64,000 bases of DNA from CAYLRY01 sp964386535 (GTDB taxonomy: Bacteria; Chloroflexota; Dehalococcoidia; Dehalococcoidales; UBA3254), in assembly GCA_964386535.1 (NCBI GenBank), contig CAYLRY010000001.1, positions 102,513 through 166,512 of the forward strand. Reading direction: 5' to 3'. Shown here one piece after another: positions 51,552 through 60,064 of this stretch; within the stretch, counting starts at the first letter, position 1, and every line of letters begins with the position of its first letter. The notes beneath the pieces were generated by a model, which did no database searches, was not told the DNA's origin, and saw nothing but the letters and a program-made list of their open reading frames with translations. Made by a program: the position numbers and the translations under genes.

Positions 51552-52886
51552 CTATTCAAAATCCTCAGATTCAATCTCCAGGTTTTTCTTCAACATAGAA
51601 TCCAGTTCCTCCTGGAAGAAAAACCGGCTTTCACCAAAGGTGGGTTTCAGTTCAGTATACCAGACTGCCGCTGGATCATATTCAGCAAAAAAGGGTCTGG
51701 CAATCCAGTCCGGATTTCTACCTTGAATCATCCTCAGGGTAAAAACCTTCTGGTTCTGTACTTCAGCTACCCCTAATATCTGAACTTTTCCCGGCAGGCA
51801 GGACATGACCGGTCCCCGCACTGTCCTGCAAATGCCGCTTACTTTTTGATAAGCCTGCCGGAAGATCTGCCAGGCTTCCTCCAGCGGGACGGAGAAATAA
51901 TGCTGCGCCCCGGTGTTTCTGGCCACAAACATGTAATATGGTATGCAATCCAGAGTTACCTGTTTTCTCCACATCTCAGACCAGACTTCAGAAGAATTAT
52001 TGATATGGCGCAGCACCGGAGACTGGGTCCTGATCACCGCACCAGTCTGTAATATACGCTGTATGGCTTCTTTTACCGCTTTTCCTTCCAGTTCGATAGG
52101 GTGGTTGAAATGAGCCATAAAAGCCAGGTGTTTACCGGCATGTCTGATTTTTGTGAATAGATCCAACAATTCACTGGAATCACCATCAGTCAGGAACCTG
52201 TAAGGCCAATAAGCCAGGGCTTTGGAGCCGATCCTGATATGACGCAGATGCGGGATATCGGCATCAAGCAGGGGTTTAATGTATCCAGCCAGCACGCTGG
52301 CTTTCATGGTAAGAGGGTCTCCGCCGGTAAAAAGAATATCAGTTACTTCAGGGCTGGCGGAGACGTAATCCGCCAGCAAACCGGCTTCTTTGGAAGCAAA
52401 TTTTAAATGTTCAATGCCAACAAACTGGGGCCAGCGAAAACAAAAGGTACAGTATGCATGGCAGGTCTGTCCATGGCTGGGGAAAAATACCGCCGTTTCC
52501 CTGTATTTATGCTGAATCCCATCCAGCCTCTGACCTTTCCATACGGGCACGTTGTGCTCCACCTGGCCTGCGGGATGGGGATTGAGCTGAAGCCGGATAC
52601 TGTCCGCCGTTTGTTTGATCTCGGCGGTCCCGGCGCCGGAAGTCAGCACTTTTTCCATTTTTTGATAGTGTTCCGGCAACAGCATGCCCTTTTGAGGAAA
52701 AGTTAAAACGAATATGGGATCGTCCGGAACTCTGGACCAGTCGATCAAATGGTCGACCACGTAATTATTGATTTTAAAGGGTAAAACGCTTCCAACCACT
52801 TCTATGTCATGTATTTGATCCGGGGAGAGACGGTCAATCTGAGGAATGGTCTTGAAGTTGTTTAAATTGTACAGTTTGTATTTCAT
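51552..52886 (-). CDS. KamA-family radical SAM enzyme (lysine 2,3-aminomutase-like)
   Basis: A 444-residue radical SAM protein with cluster ligands Cys142, Cys146 and Cys149 (CHAYCTFC) and the SAM-binding TGGDPLTM, both as in lysine 2,3-aminomutases. HIRIGSKALAYWPYR and the NHPIEL region further match the KamA family. A lysine in CLPGKVQIL near residue 375 could hold PLP, though the GGGGK motif of true aminomutases is not obvious. It may make beta-lysine or another beta-amino acid. Because efp and epmA are in the same window, a role in EF-P modification is possible. ATG start with AGGAGCC on the minus strand. Confidence 0.8.
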   Translation of the reverse strand: MKYKLYNLNNFKTIPQIDRLSPDQIHDIEVVGSVLPFKINNYVVDHLIDWSRVPDDPIFVLTFPQKGMLLPEHYQKMEKVLTSGAGTAEIKQTADSIRLQLNPHPAGQVEHNVPVWKGQRLDGIQHKYRETAVFFPSHGQTCHAYCTFCFRWPQFVGIEHLKFASKEAGLLADYVSASPEVTDILFTGGDPLTMKASVLAGYIKPLLDADIPHLRHIRIGSKALAYWPYRFLTDGDSSELLDLFTKIRHAGKHLAFMAHFNHPIELEGKAVKEAIQRILQTGAVIRTQSPVLRHINNSSEVWSEMWRKQVTLDCIPYYMFVARNTGAQHYFSVPLEEAWQIFRQAYQKVSGICRTVRGPVMSCLPGKVQILGVAEVQNQKVFTLRMIQGRNPDWIARPFFAEYDPAAVWYTELKPTFGESRFFFQEELDSMLKKNLEIESEDFE

Positions 52887-52921
52887 GTTAGGCTCCTTGA
52901 TATTTGTATTTTAAAAATGGA

Positions 52922-53185
52922 CTACGGTGTAAGGGTAAGCAGCCGCCTGGCAATGTCCGGGTATCTGGCGATAAAGTGAAGCTCATCATCAACCAGGGGT
53001 TTACAGGCTTCCACATTGGCAAACCTGACCAATTCCAGGACTTCTTCAGCCTCCTGCCTGTCTTTGAAGACTACATCCAGCTTGCCCATAATATGGCTAA
53101 ATCCGGAAATCCCGCTGTATTCGCCAGAGCAAATTTCTCCGCCGGTATCTACAAACCGGGGTTTACCTCTTTGTAAGGCATTCAA
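52922..53185 (-). CDS. Short protein, possibly the C-terminal remnant of a larger enzyme
   Basis: An 87-codon open frame opening with TTG and no convincing ribosome binding site. The part after residue 15 (GEICSGEYSGISGFSHIMG, then EAEEVLELVRFAN, PLVDDELHFIARYPDIARRLLT) looks like a genuine protein. To my memory it resembles the tail of DRE-TIM enzymes of the (Re-)citrate/homocitrate synthase kind. The catalytic barrel is absent. Together with the TetR remnant and orphan operator beside it, this suggests a decayed region. Alternatively it is a small free-standing protein ahead of the KamA-like gene. Confidence 0.4.
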   Translation of the reverse strand: MNALQRGKPRFVDTGGEICSGEYSGISGFSHIMGKLDVVFKDRQEAEEVLELVRFANVEACKPLVDDELHFIARYPDIARRLLTLTP

Positions 53186-53226
53186 TAGAAGCAGGGAGAA
53201 AGGTCGGAAAATGCAATAGATAGTAT

Positions 53227-53257
53227 ACGATTACATATATATTATATAAGTAATCGT
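53227..53257. promoter_or_regulatory. Large palindrome resembling a TetR-type operator
   Basis: ACGATTAC (53227-53234) and GTAATCGT (53250-53257) form a perfect 8-base inverted repeat around a 15-base AT-only core, between the short minus-strand frame and the TetR remnant. It probably served the regulator whose C-terminal part survives at 53366. Confidence 0.55.
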
Positions 53258-53365
53258 TTACATATATTTTACATGCCACACCAGATTTGTCAATATCCCA
53301 GAGGGATTGAGATTTGAAATACAATAGAAATTACGCCAGAAACGACCTTTGAATAACGTCAGGGA

Positions 53366-53650
53366 GTGTTATTTCTGGTTATCGCCGAAATAATCAGCCT
53401 GGGTGACAGGAAGTTAAACAAGGAAATCCATGATGTGATATTGGAATATATTGCGCGGATCCGGCTTATACCGGCTGAGGGGGTCAGGTCCGGTATAATC
53501 AGCCCGGATATTGACCTGGAAGCAGCGGCCCGTATGTTTTTCAGTATTATACAGGGCCTGGTTAATATCTGGTCTTTAAGCCTGTATGATTTCAACCTGA
53601 ACTCAAAATACAAACCCATCTGGGAACTTTATTTGAAAGCTATTGTTTAA
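53366..53650 (+). pseudogene. Remnant of a TetR-family regulator (C-terminal domain only)
   Basis: A 94-codon frame starting at GTG. The sequence (VILEYIARIRLIPAEGVRSG, IDLEAAARMFFSIIQGLVNIWSL and so on) fits the ligand-binding C-terminal half of TetR regulators, including the typical AAARMFFSIIQGL helix. The N-terminal helix-turn-helix (about 100 residues) is missing, and I do not see it in the other frames just upstream. It is therefore most likely a truncated gene that can no longer bind DNA. The palindrome at 53227 is probably its former operator. Confidence 0.6.
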
Positions 53651-53678
53651 CCTCAAAGCAGATATAATGCAGTGTGCT

Positions 53679-54455
53679 TTAGCCGGTTAAATGCCTTTCC
53701 TGCCTGAGAGAAAATATCCTGGAAGAAAACAGTTTTTTTCTCTGCATCACAGCCTGGCGCAGGAGCCAGACAGCCATGAACAATACCCAGATGATAACAT
53801 CCGCCACCAGGATCCGTTCAAACAGGCCAAACCAGCCGGAATCAGTGGGGAAGGGGATACTGCTGATCATTAAGGCCACTGAAAAAATGGCGGCGCCTAT
53901 TGTATAGAAGAAAAGCGGCCTCCAGTAGGGATCCTTTCTGAGGCTGGGCGAAATAAGCAGGGCAGCCAGAGGGAAAAACCAGAAAATAAATTTGGCCGCA
54001 TAAGCATGGATCACACCTTCAATGGTACTGACATCCGGCGAGGGATTGGTATGGAAAGCCCCGATTAGAAGCAAGCCGAAACCAAAAAGCATCAGAATGA
54101 TAATGCCCAAACCGAAGCCCCTCTGCCTTCTTACACTGAGAAAAAGTCCAGCCACAAAAAGCTCCAGCAGGAGTCCCATGGCCATGAATTTCAGGGTTTG
54201 CAGCCAGCCCAGGGGCGCCCAGGCCAGGCTGCTGATGGAATCTTTAATGAAGTTATAGCCCGGTACAGTTAGTCCTAAAGAAATATCCGTGGCAATAAAA
54301 ATAAGGGGTCCGATGATGCCAGCTATCGAAAGAAACAGCTTAATACTCAGTCTTTCATAGGTGGAAAGTAAGAATACCTTTTCCGGAATAGATATCTCCC
54401 TATTATAAGCATCTTGCACAGGCACAATTATACAAAAAGGGATGGGAGTTAACAA
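53679..54455 (-). CDS. DUF998-type membrane protein
   Basis: A membrane protein of up to 258 residues with six hydrophobic helices. The family layout is visible: GIIGPLIFIATDISLG at the first helix, PGYNFIKDSISSLAWAPLGWLQT in the first loop (the DSISSLA marker), and GAFHTNP further on. DUF998 proteins have no proven function. The start is uncertain: the longest frame opens with TTG at 54455, and a GTG about 12 codons later is equally weak. Convergent with the TetR remnant. Confidence 0.75.
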   Translation of the reverse strand: MLTPIPFCIIVPVQDAYNREISIPEKVFLLSTYERLSIKLFLSIAGIIGPLIFIATDISLGLTVPGYNFIKDSISSLAWAPLGWLQTLKFMAMGLLLELFVAGLFLSVRRQRGFGLGIIILMLFGFGLLLIGAFHTNPSPDVSTIEGVIHAYAAKFIFWFFPLAALLISPSLRKDPYWRPLFFYTIGAAIFSVALMISSIPFPTDSGWFGLFERILVADVIIWVLFMAVWLLRQAVMQRKKLFSSRIFSLRQERHLTG

Positions 54456-54475
54456 GAAGGGAAAATTAAAAATTG

Positions 54476-54494
54476 AATCTCAAAAATCAAAAAC
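54476..54494 (+). repeat. Short dispersed repeat, copy 2
   Basis: Exact 19-base match to 16630-16648, with similar A-rich surroundings, in the gap between the DUF998 gene and ackA. The rest of that gap (54456-54759) shows no gene. Confidence 0.4.
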
Positions 54495-54759
54495 ACAGAT
54501 CAAAAACTAAAAATATGATAAATAGGTGAGAGAATCAGGGTATGTGTTGGCTTTATACCTTTATTATTGGGAGAATTATCAGTCTTAACAGGCTCCGTTT
54601 GTTGTTGAATCAAAGGAGCCGAACTGTACCCACAATCGCGTAAAAGCATGTTATCATGGATATGATAGTGGCGCTTTGTAAAAGAAGCAGAGATCTTTCC
54701 TTGGAAATAGTTCAAATTCAAGCGTGGGATAGCGGCATGACCGAAACAGGAGATGAGTA

Positions 54760-55974
54760 ATGAAAATTCTAGCTTTTAACTGCGGCAGCTCAACCCTCAA
54801 ATTCCAGCTTATTGACATCGCCGGTAAAAAAGCAGTATGGGGAGAGGAGCGCTGTTTGGCTTCCGGCGCCATAGACAGGATAGGAACGCAGGGAAAGATC
54901 CGGCTGGTTGTTCCGGGCCGGGAAGTCCGGCCGCAGGCGGGGCTGATAGCTGATTTTGGTGAGGCGGTCCGGCTAATCCTGGAGTGGCTTAATGATAAGG
55001 GACTGCTGGAACCGTTGGGGTTAGAAGCTGCAGGCCACCGCGTGGTACATGGTGGTCAATTGTTTAAAGATCCCACGATAATAAATGACAGTGTAATACA
55101 GGGCATAGAGTCAGTAGGCTACCTGGCGCCTTTGCACAATGGACCTGCCCTGCTTGCCATCAGGGCAGCCAGGGCCATTCTGGGGCCTTCGATACCGCAG
55201 GTAGCGGTTTTTGATACGGCTTTCCACCGGACATTACCTGAACAGGCTGCCCGGTATGCCATACCGGCGGCCCTGACAGAGAAACACGGCATTCGCCGAT
55301 ACGGCTTTCATGGACTGGCTCACCGCTATATGACCGAACGGTACGCCGTGATTACTTCGAAGCCTGTGGAACAGACAAAGCTTGTTACTCTACAACTTGG
55401 TAACGGCTGCTCGGCAGCGGCTATCAAAAACGGCAGGTCGGCGGATACTTCTATGGGCTTTACACCCCTGGAAGGACTGGTCATGGGCACCAGGTCCGGG
55501 GATATGGACCCATCGCTGGCCGGGTTTATCGCCAGGGAGGAGAAGGTGGAAATACAGGAAGTTGAAAAATGGCTTAATACCAGATCAGGGCTGCTGGGGG
55601 TTTCCGGTGTAGCCGGCGATATGCGGGAACTGCTGGAGGCTGAAAGCCAGGGACACAGGCAGGCAGCGCTGGCTGTGGATATGTTCTGTTACAGGGTGCG
55701 CAAATACATCGGCGCTTACCTGGCTGTGCTGGGAGGGGCGGAGGCAGTGATCTTCGGCGGCGGCATAGGTGAAAATGCACCCGTTGTGCGGGCGCGCATC
55801 TGTCAGGGATTGGAATGGTGTGGCCTCAAGATAGACCAGGACAAAAATGCCGGGTGTACGGCCGTTGAGGAACGCATTAGTACCGATGACTCGGGAATGC
55901 AGGCCTATGTTATTCCGGTGAATGAAGAACTGGTTATTGCTCATGATACCTTTTCCTGTTTACAATCAAAATGA
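54760..55974 (+). CDS. ackA: Acetate kinase
   Basis: Converts acetyl phosphate and ADP to acetate and ATP (reversible). The 404 residues are full length. Signatures: FNCGSSTLKFQL at the N-terminus, AAGHRVVHGG (catalytic Arg), VAVFDTAFHRTLP, YGFHGLAH (catalytic His) and GFTPLEGLVMGTRSGDMDP. ATG with AGGAGATG upstream. The phosphoketolase gene follows after 47 bases. Together they yield ATP from sugar phosphates through acetyl phosphate without pyruvate or phosphotransacetylase. Confidence 0.98.
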   Translation: MKILAFNCGSSTLKFQLIDIAGKKAVWGEERCLASGAIDRIGTQGKIRLVVPGREVRPQAGLIADFGEAVRLILEWLNDKGLLEPLGLEAAGHRVVHGGQLFKDPTIINDSVIQGIESVGYLAPLHNGPALLAIRAARAILGPSIPQVAVFDTAFHRTLPEQAARYAIPAALTEKHGIRRYGFHGLAHRYMTERYAVITSKPVEQTKLVTLQLGNGCSAAAIKNGRSADTSMGFTPLEGLVMGTRSGDMDPSLAGFIAREEKVEIQEVEKWLNTRSGLLGVSGVAGDMRELLEAESQGHRQAALAVDMFCYRVRKYIGAYLAVLGGAEAVIFGGGIGENAPVVRARICQGLEWCGLKIDQDKNAGCTAVEERISTDDSGMQAYVIPVNEELVIAHDTFSCLQSK

Positions 55975-56021
55975 AATACACCGCCGTAGCAGCGGCAGGA
56001 TTATATTTTTAGGGGGGCAAG

Positions 56022-58502
56022 ATGACGCAGAAAGAAAACACAGAGCTGGATTTTCGAGAAAAACGGGTTAAAGAGTACGTTAAGAATAACCCGGCCGCCG
56101 GCCGGTGGGCTGAGGGTTTCGGGGTTATTCAACATAATATTGAAACGCAGGCCAGGATTTTCCAGATGGCAGACCGTCTGGCAGCCGGGGGAGTGCAGGG
56201 AGACGGCATCCCGTTTTTTGATTTGTTATATGCGCTTGACCGGATTACCAGCGCAGCCATGTGGGTGGTGGTGCACGAGACTTATGCCCGCAACGTTTAC
56301 CTGGACGGCCGTGAGCTTACGGCTGCTGACTTCAAACCGCAGCCTGAGGGGCACACCGGCGGATCACTTAACATGGTACCGGCCTATGCAGGTTATATGG
56401 CTGTGAATGCCATCACAGGAAACACCCGTTCATGGATTATGGGACAGGGACACTGCGTATCAGCAATTGATACTGTGAATCTAATGCTGAACAATATGAC
56501 GCCGTCTCATGCGGAGCGCTACTCACTGACGGATGAAGGTCTGACCAGTTATGTGCGTGACTTCTATTCCTACCGGTTTCGTGATGACGGCAGGAAGGAC
56601 TCGCCCCTGGGCAGCCATGTCAATGCATATACTGCCGGCGGAATTGCTGAAGGCGGGTATCTAGGGTTCACCGAGTTGCAGTATGTGCATATGCCTCTAC
56701 CAGGCGAGCGGCTGGTGGTTTTTCTCAGCGATGGCGCTTTTGAGGAGCAGCGCGGCAGCGACTGGTCTTCCCGCTGGTGGCGGGCGGATGACAGCGGCCT
56801 GGTAACCCCCATTATGATCAAGAACGGACGGCGTATTGATCAGAGGACCACCATTTCTCAGCAGGGAGAAGGCAGAGTTGACTGGTTTTCTGAACACCTC
56901 AAGCTTAATGGTTTTGACCCCATTGTCTTTGACGGCAGAGACCCTGCCGGATTTGTGTGGGCCATCTTTGAGATGGAGTCCCGGCTGGAAGCCTTAATAC
57001 AGGCTGTTAAAACCGGTCAACAGGCGTATCCGGTTCCGCTGCCCTACGGCATTGCCGTGGCGCCGAAAGGCGCCGGTTTTTACGGCGAGGGCACCAACCT
57101 GGCTCATAATCTCCCGCTGATGTCCAACCCGCATAAAGATGCAGAGGCTGCCCGGCATTTCAACGAAAGCGCCAAAAAGCTCTGGGTACCTCCTTCAGAA
57201 TTGAGGGACAGCCTTAAGAAGTTACAGAAGCACCAGAATTCAAACCGTCCACGGGAACGCGACCATGCTCTGGCACACCGTGAAGTGCGCCTGCGCCAGA
57301 TACCGCCCGCTGTTTCCCGTCCGCTGCCCGCAAATCGTCTGGACCGCACCACCTGGACACGCACTTCTCCCATGCTGGCGGTGGATTCCATGTTTCTGGC
57401 CGTCGTCACGGCCAATCCCCATCTGCGGCCCAGGGTAGGTAATCCTGATGAAATGCGTTCAAACCGCCTGACACAAACCCTTGAAACTCTGAAATTCAGG
57501 GTGGCTGACCCGGAGCCGGGGATCCCGGAAGATATTCACGGTGCGGTTGTAACAGCGCTTAATGAAGAAGCGGTAGTTTCAGCAGCCCTGGGCAATAAAG
57601 GCGGCATTAACCTCACTCATACCTATGAAGCCTTCGGCGCCAAGATGTACGGTGTTTTGCGTCAGGAGGTGATCTTTGCTGATGAATGCAATGAATCCGG
57701 ACGGCCTCAGGGCTGGCTTTCGATACCACTAGTGCTTACTTCCCATACCTGGGAAAACGCCAAAAATGAGCGATCACATCAGGACCCTTCGATGGCGGAA
57801 GCAATGATGAGCGAGCCGGCCCATGTTTCCAGGGTATTATTTATACCTGACTATAATACCGCGTCTGTGGTCATGCAGGGCCTTTACCAGACGCAAGGTC
57901 AGATCTGGACTCTGGTTATACCCAAGATGGATATAATCCCTGATCTTTTTACTATAGAAGAAGCGGTGGAACTGCTAAAACAAGGGGCTGCCCGGCTGGA
58001 CTGGGCCGGTTATGAGGTTTCAAAACAGCGGGTGATATTAACGGCAGTGGGCGCCTACCAGTTGGAGGAAGTATTAAAAGCCTCGGCACGGCTGAGGGAG
58101 AGACAGGTACCGCATTCTGTGGTCTACATGCTGGAACCAGGACGGTTCCGCAGACCCCGCAGCAAGGGTGAAAGCGTTCATACAGCGCCATCAGGTTTGC
58201 AGAAAGACCTTTATCCGGGCTCCGTTCAGGCACGCGTATTTGCGACCCATATGCATCCTGAAACCCTGATTGGCGCCTTACAGCCGCTGAATACCGGGTG
58301 GGACAGGACTGGCGCCGTTGGTTATATTAATCACGGCGGGACCCTGGATGTATCCGGAATGCTTTACGTTAACCGCTGTACCTGGGCGCATATCCTGGAA
58401 GAAACTGCCAGAGTGATGGGGAAACCCCGTGAAGACCTGCTGAGCTCAGGAGAACTGGCAGCTATTGACGGCCAGGCCAATCCAGAAGGCATATTATGGT
58501 GA
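56022..58502 (+). CDS. xfp: Xylulose 5-phosphate/fructose 6-phosphate phosphoketolase
   Basis: A thiamine-diphosphate enzyme that splits xylulose 5-phosphate (or fructose 6-phosphate) with phosphate to acetyl phosphate plus glyceraldehyde 3-phosphate (or erythrose 4-phosphate). The 826 residues are full length. Family markers are PEGHTGGSLNMVPAYAGY, LSDGAFEEQRGSDW, RWWR and, in the C-terminal part, the NPHLRPRVGNPDE region and GYINHGGTLD. AGGGGGG precedes the ATG. It is in an operon with ackA, which uses its acetyl phosphate. Convergent with the TrpB2-like gene, 25 bases apart. Confidence 0.96.
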   Translation: MTQKENTELDFREKRVKEYVKNNPAAGRWAEGFGVIQHNIETQARIFQMADRLAAGGVQGDGIPFFDLLYALDRITSAAMWVVVHETYARNVYLDGRELTAADFKPQPEGHTGGSLNMVPAYAGYMAVNAITGNTRSWIMGQGHCVSAIDTVNLMLNNMTPSHAERYSLTDEGLTSYVRDFYSYRFRDDGRKDSPLGSHVNAYTAGGIAEGGYLGFTELQYVHMPLPGERLVVFLSDGAFEEQRGSDWSSRWWRADDSGLVTPIMIKNGRRIDQRTTISQQGEGRVDWFSEHLKLNGFDPIVFDGRDPAGFVWAIFEMESRLEALIQAVKTGQQAYPVPLPYGIAVAPKGAGFYGEGTNLAHNLPLMSNPHKDAEAARHFNESAKKLWVPPSELRDSLKKLQKHQNSNRPRERDHALAHREVRLRQIPPAVSRPLPANRLDRTTWTRTSPMLAVDSMFLAVVTANPHLRPRVGNPDEMRSNRLTQTLETLKFRVADPEPGIPEDIHGAVVTALNEEAVVSAALGNKGGINLTHTYEAFGAKMYGVLRQEVIFADECNESGRPQGWLSIPLVLTSHTWENAKNERSHQDPSMAEAMMSEPAHVSRVLFIPDYNTASVVMQGLYQTQGQIWTLVIPKMDIIPDLFTIEEAVELLKQGAARLDWAGYEVSKQRVILTAVGAYQLEEVLKASARLRERQVPHSVVYMLEPGRFRRPRSKGESVHTAPSGLQKDLYPGSVQARVFATHMHPETLIGALQPLNTGWDRTGAVGYINHGGTLDVSGMLYVNRCTWAHILEETARVMGKPREDLLSSGELAAIDGQANPEGILW

Positions 58503-58527
58503 AACAGGCAGAGAGAGATAGATGATT

Positions 58528-59880
58528 TTACAGATCAGCAGGGACTTCAGGCAATTGATCAATGGACTTTTGAAGCGCCTCTTCAGGGAAGGCTAAGTTC
58601 TCCAGCGATCCATCCATAAAATCCTTAAAGGCAGCCAGGTCCAGATGGCTGCTGGCATCCATTACAAACAGGATGTCTTTGCTGCTGTTTTTATCTTTAC
58701 AGACAGAGGCTTCGTCCATGGCGGCCCTGACAGCATAAGCTGATTCCGGGGTGGGTATCATCCCTTCCGCACGGGCAAAGGTGATGGCAGCTTCGAAGGC
58801 GTCATGCTGCCGGTATGACCTGCTCTCAATCATTTTTTCCCGGTACAGGGCGCTGATCAGAGGAGAAACGCCATGATAACGCATTTCTCCAGCCCGGATC
58901 CCAGGGGCGGTGAAACCGTGGCCCAGGGTATACATCTTAAGCATAAAGGCCAGCCCTTTAGCATCTGAAAAATCGTAGGCATAGCGGCCTTTGGAAAGGC
59001 TGGGGGCAGAGGCCGATTCTACGGCTATCAGGCGGGTTGATTTGCGGCGGTCAGGGAAAAAAGGAAAGACCAGGCCGCCAAAACTGCTACCTCCGCCCAC
59101 GGCGCTGATGATAATATCCGGATTTACCTTAATTCTCCTTAGCTGGCTTTTAGCTTCCAGTCCCACTACGGTTTGATGCAGCAGCACATGGTTCATGACC
59201 GTGCCCCAGGCGAACTTGGAGTCATCACGGGAGGCGGCGTCTTCAAAGGCTTCGCTGAGGGCCAGCCCGATGCTGCCCTGAGAACCGGGGTTTTCCGAGT
59301 TTTCTTTCTGCCCGATTTTGGTATTCAGGCTGGGACTGGATACTACTTCAGCGCCCAGCAACTCCATTATATAACGAGCGAAAGTTTTATGTTCGTAGCT
59401 GAAACGGTCCATGAAAACCCTGCATTTCAATCCAAAATAATTGCAGGCGATGGTCAGGGCTGCGCCCCATTCTCCATTACCGGCGGCAGTGACCAGGCAC
59501 CTCACCCCTTTTTCTCGGGATGCATAGTAAGCCTGTGGTAGCGCAGTGTTCATTTCATGCCCCCCGGAAGAGTTGGCGCCCTCATCTTTGAAGAAAATCC
59601 TGGCGGAAGTCTCCAGAATTTTCTCCAGGTTGGAGGCACGGTATATGGAAGTAGGCCTCCAGCCGGAATAAAAGCGCAGGATCTCATCCGGTATGGAGAT
59701 TTCGCGTATTTTTCTTTCCAGTTCCTGGTTAATAATGGCAGATGAGGAAAAAGGGGCCATATCGTTGAACGTAACAGGGTACCCGCTGGTGCTGACAGGA
59801 AGCGGGACCGGAAATCCCAGGTCCGGGATGATATTATACCAGTTGGCTGGGAGATCTTTTAGTTCCGGGTAAATACGCAT
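58528..59880 (-). CDS. TrpB2-fold protein lacking the PLP lysine
   Basis: A 450-residue protein aligning over its full length with TrpB2-type tryptophan synthase beta chains: GWRPTSIYRA, KDEG, NTALPQAYYA, GAEVVSSPS, LNHVLLHQTV-like MNHVLLHQTV, VGGGSSFGG and MYTLGHGF...GEMRYHG. The cofactor-binding motif, normally GSHKxN, here reads GGHEMN, so Glu109 replaces the Schiff-base lysine. The next loop, normally ETGAGQWG, reads AAGNGEWG, so the catalytic Glu is Ala132. The C-terminal SGHG-like motif is also changed (ASSH). The phosphate-binding GGGS loop is kept. The frame is intact. It cannot be an ordinary tryptophan synthase; a pseudoenzyme, binding protein or new activity is possible. Confidence 0.85.
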   Translation of the reverse strand: MRIYPELKDLPANWYNIIPDLGFPVPLPVSTSGYPVTFNDMAPFSSSAIINQELERKIREISIPDEILRFYSGWRPTSIYRASNLEKILETSARIFFKDEGANSSGGHEMNTALPQAYYASREKGVRCLVTAAGNGEWGAALTIACNYFGLKCRVFMDRFSYEHKTFARYIMELLGAEVVSSPSLNTKIGQKENSENPGSQGSIGLALSEAFEDAASRDDSKFAWGTVMNHVLLHQTVVGLEAKSQLRRIKVNPDIIISAVGGGSSFGGLVFPFFPDRRKSTRLIAVESASAPSLSKGRYAYDFSDAKGLAFMLKMYTLGHGFTAPGIRAGEMRYHGVSPLISALYREKMIESRSYRQHDAFEAAITFARAEGMIPTPESAYAVRAAMDEASVCKDKNSSKDILFVMDASSHLDLAAFKDFMDGSLENLAFPEEALQKSIDQLPEVPADL

Positions 59881-59966
59881 AGGCCTTCCTCCGTTTTAAG
59901 TTCATCCTGGGTCCCTGTTCCCATTTTAAGGAAAGCTTAAGTTGTAAGTCAATAAAACAAATTGAC

Positions 59967-60064
59967 CAAAATCCGCCGTCACGTAGTCTTAAATAGGTGT
60001 AAAGTTTCTGCACCAATATGATGAAAACATTCAGGCTCGTTTAGCTTCATTTGATGGTAAATCG
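59967..60064 (+). repeat. Dispersed repeat family, copy C
   Basis: Starts CAAAATCCGCCGTCACG and ends TTCATTTGATGGTAAATCG, with CTGCACCAATATG, TGAAAACATTCAGGCTCG and TTTAGCTTCATTTG inside. It aligns with copies A and B end to end. The 3' end of the RHS fragment on the opposite strand (60031-60675) runs into it, so the repeat was inserted into, or marks a breakpoint of, that gene. Confidence 0.65.

Noticed and set aside
25885..60064. CRISPR array made of the dispersed repeats
   Set aside because: Copies are kilobases apart, in both orientations and about 100 bases long, with no regular spacers and no cas genes.
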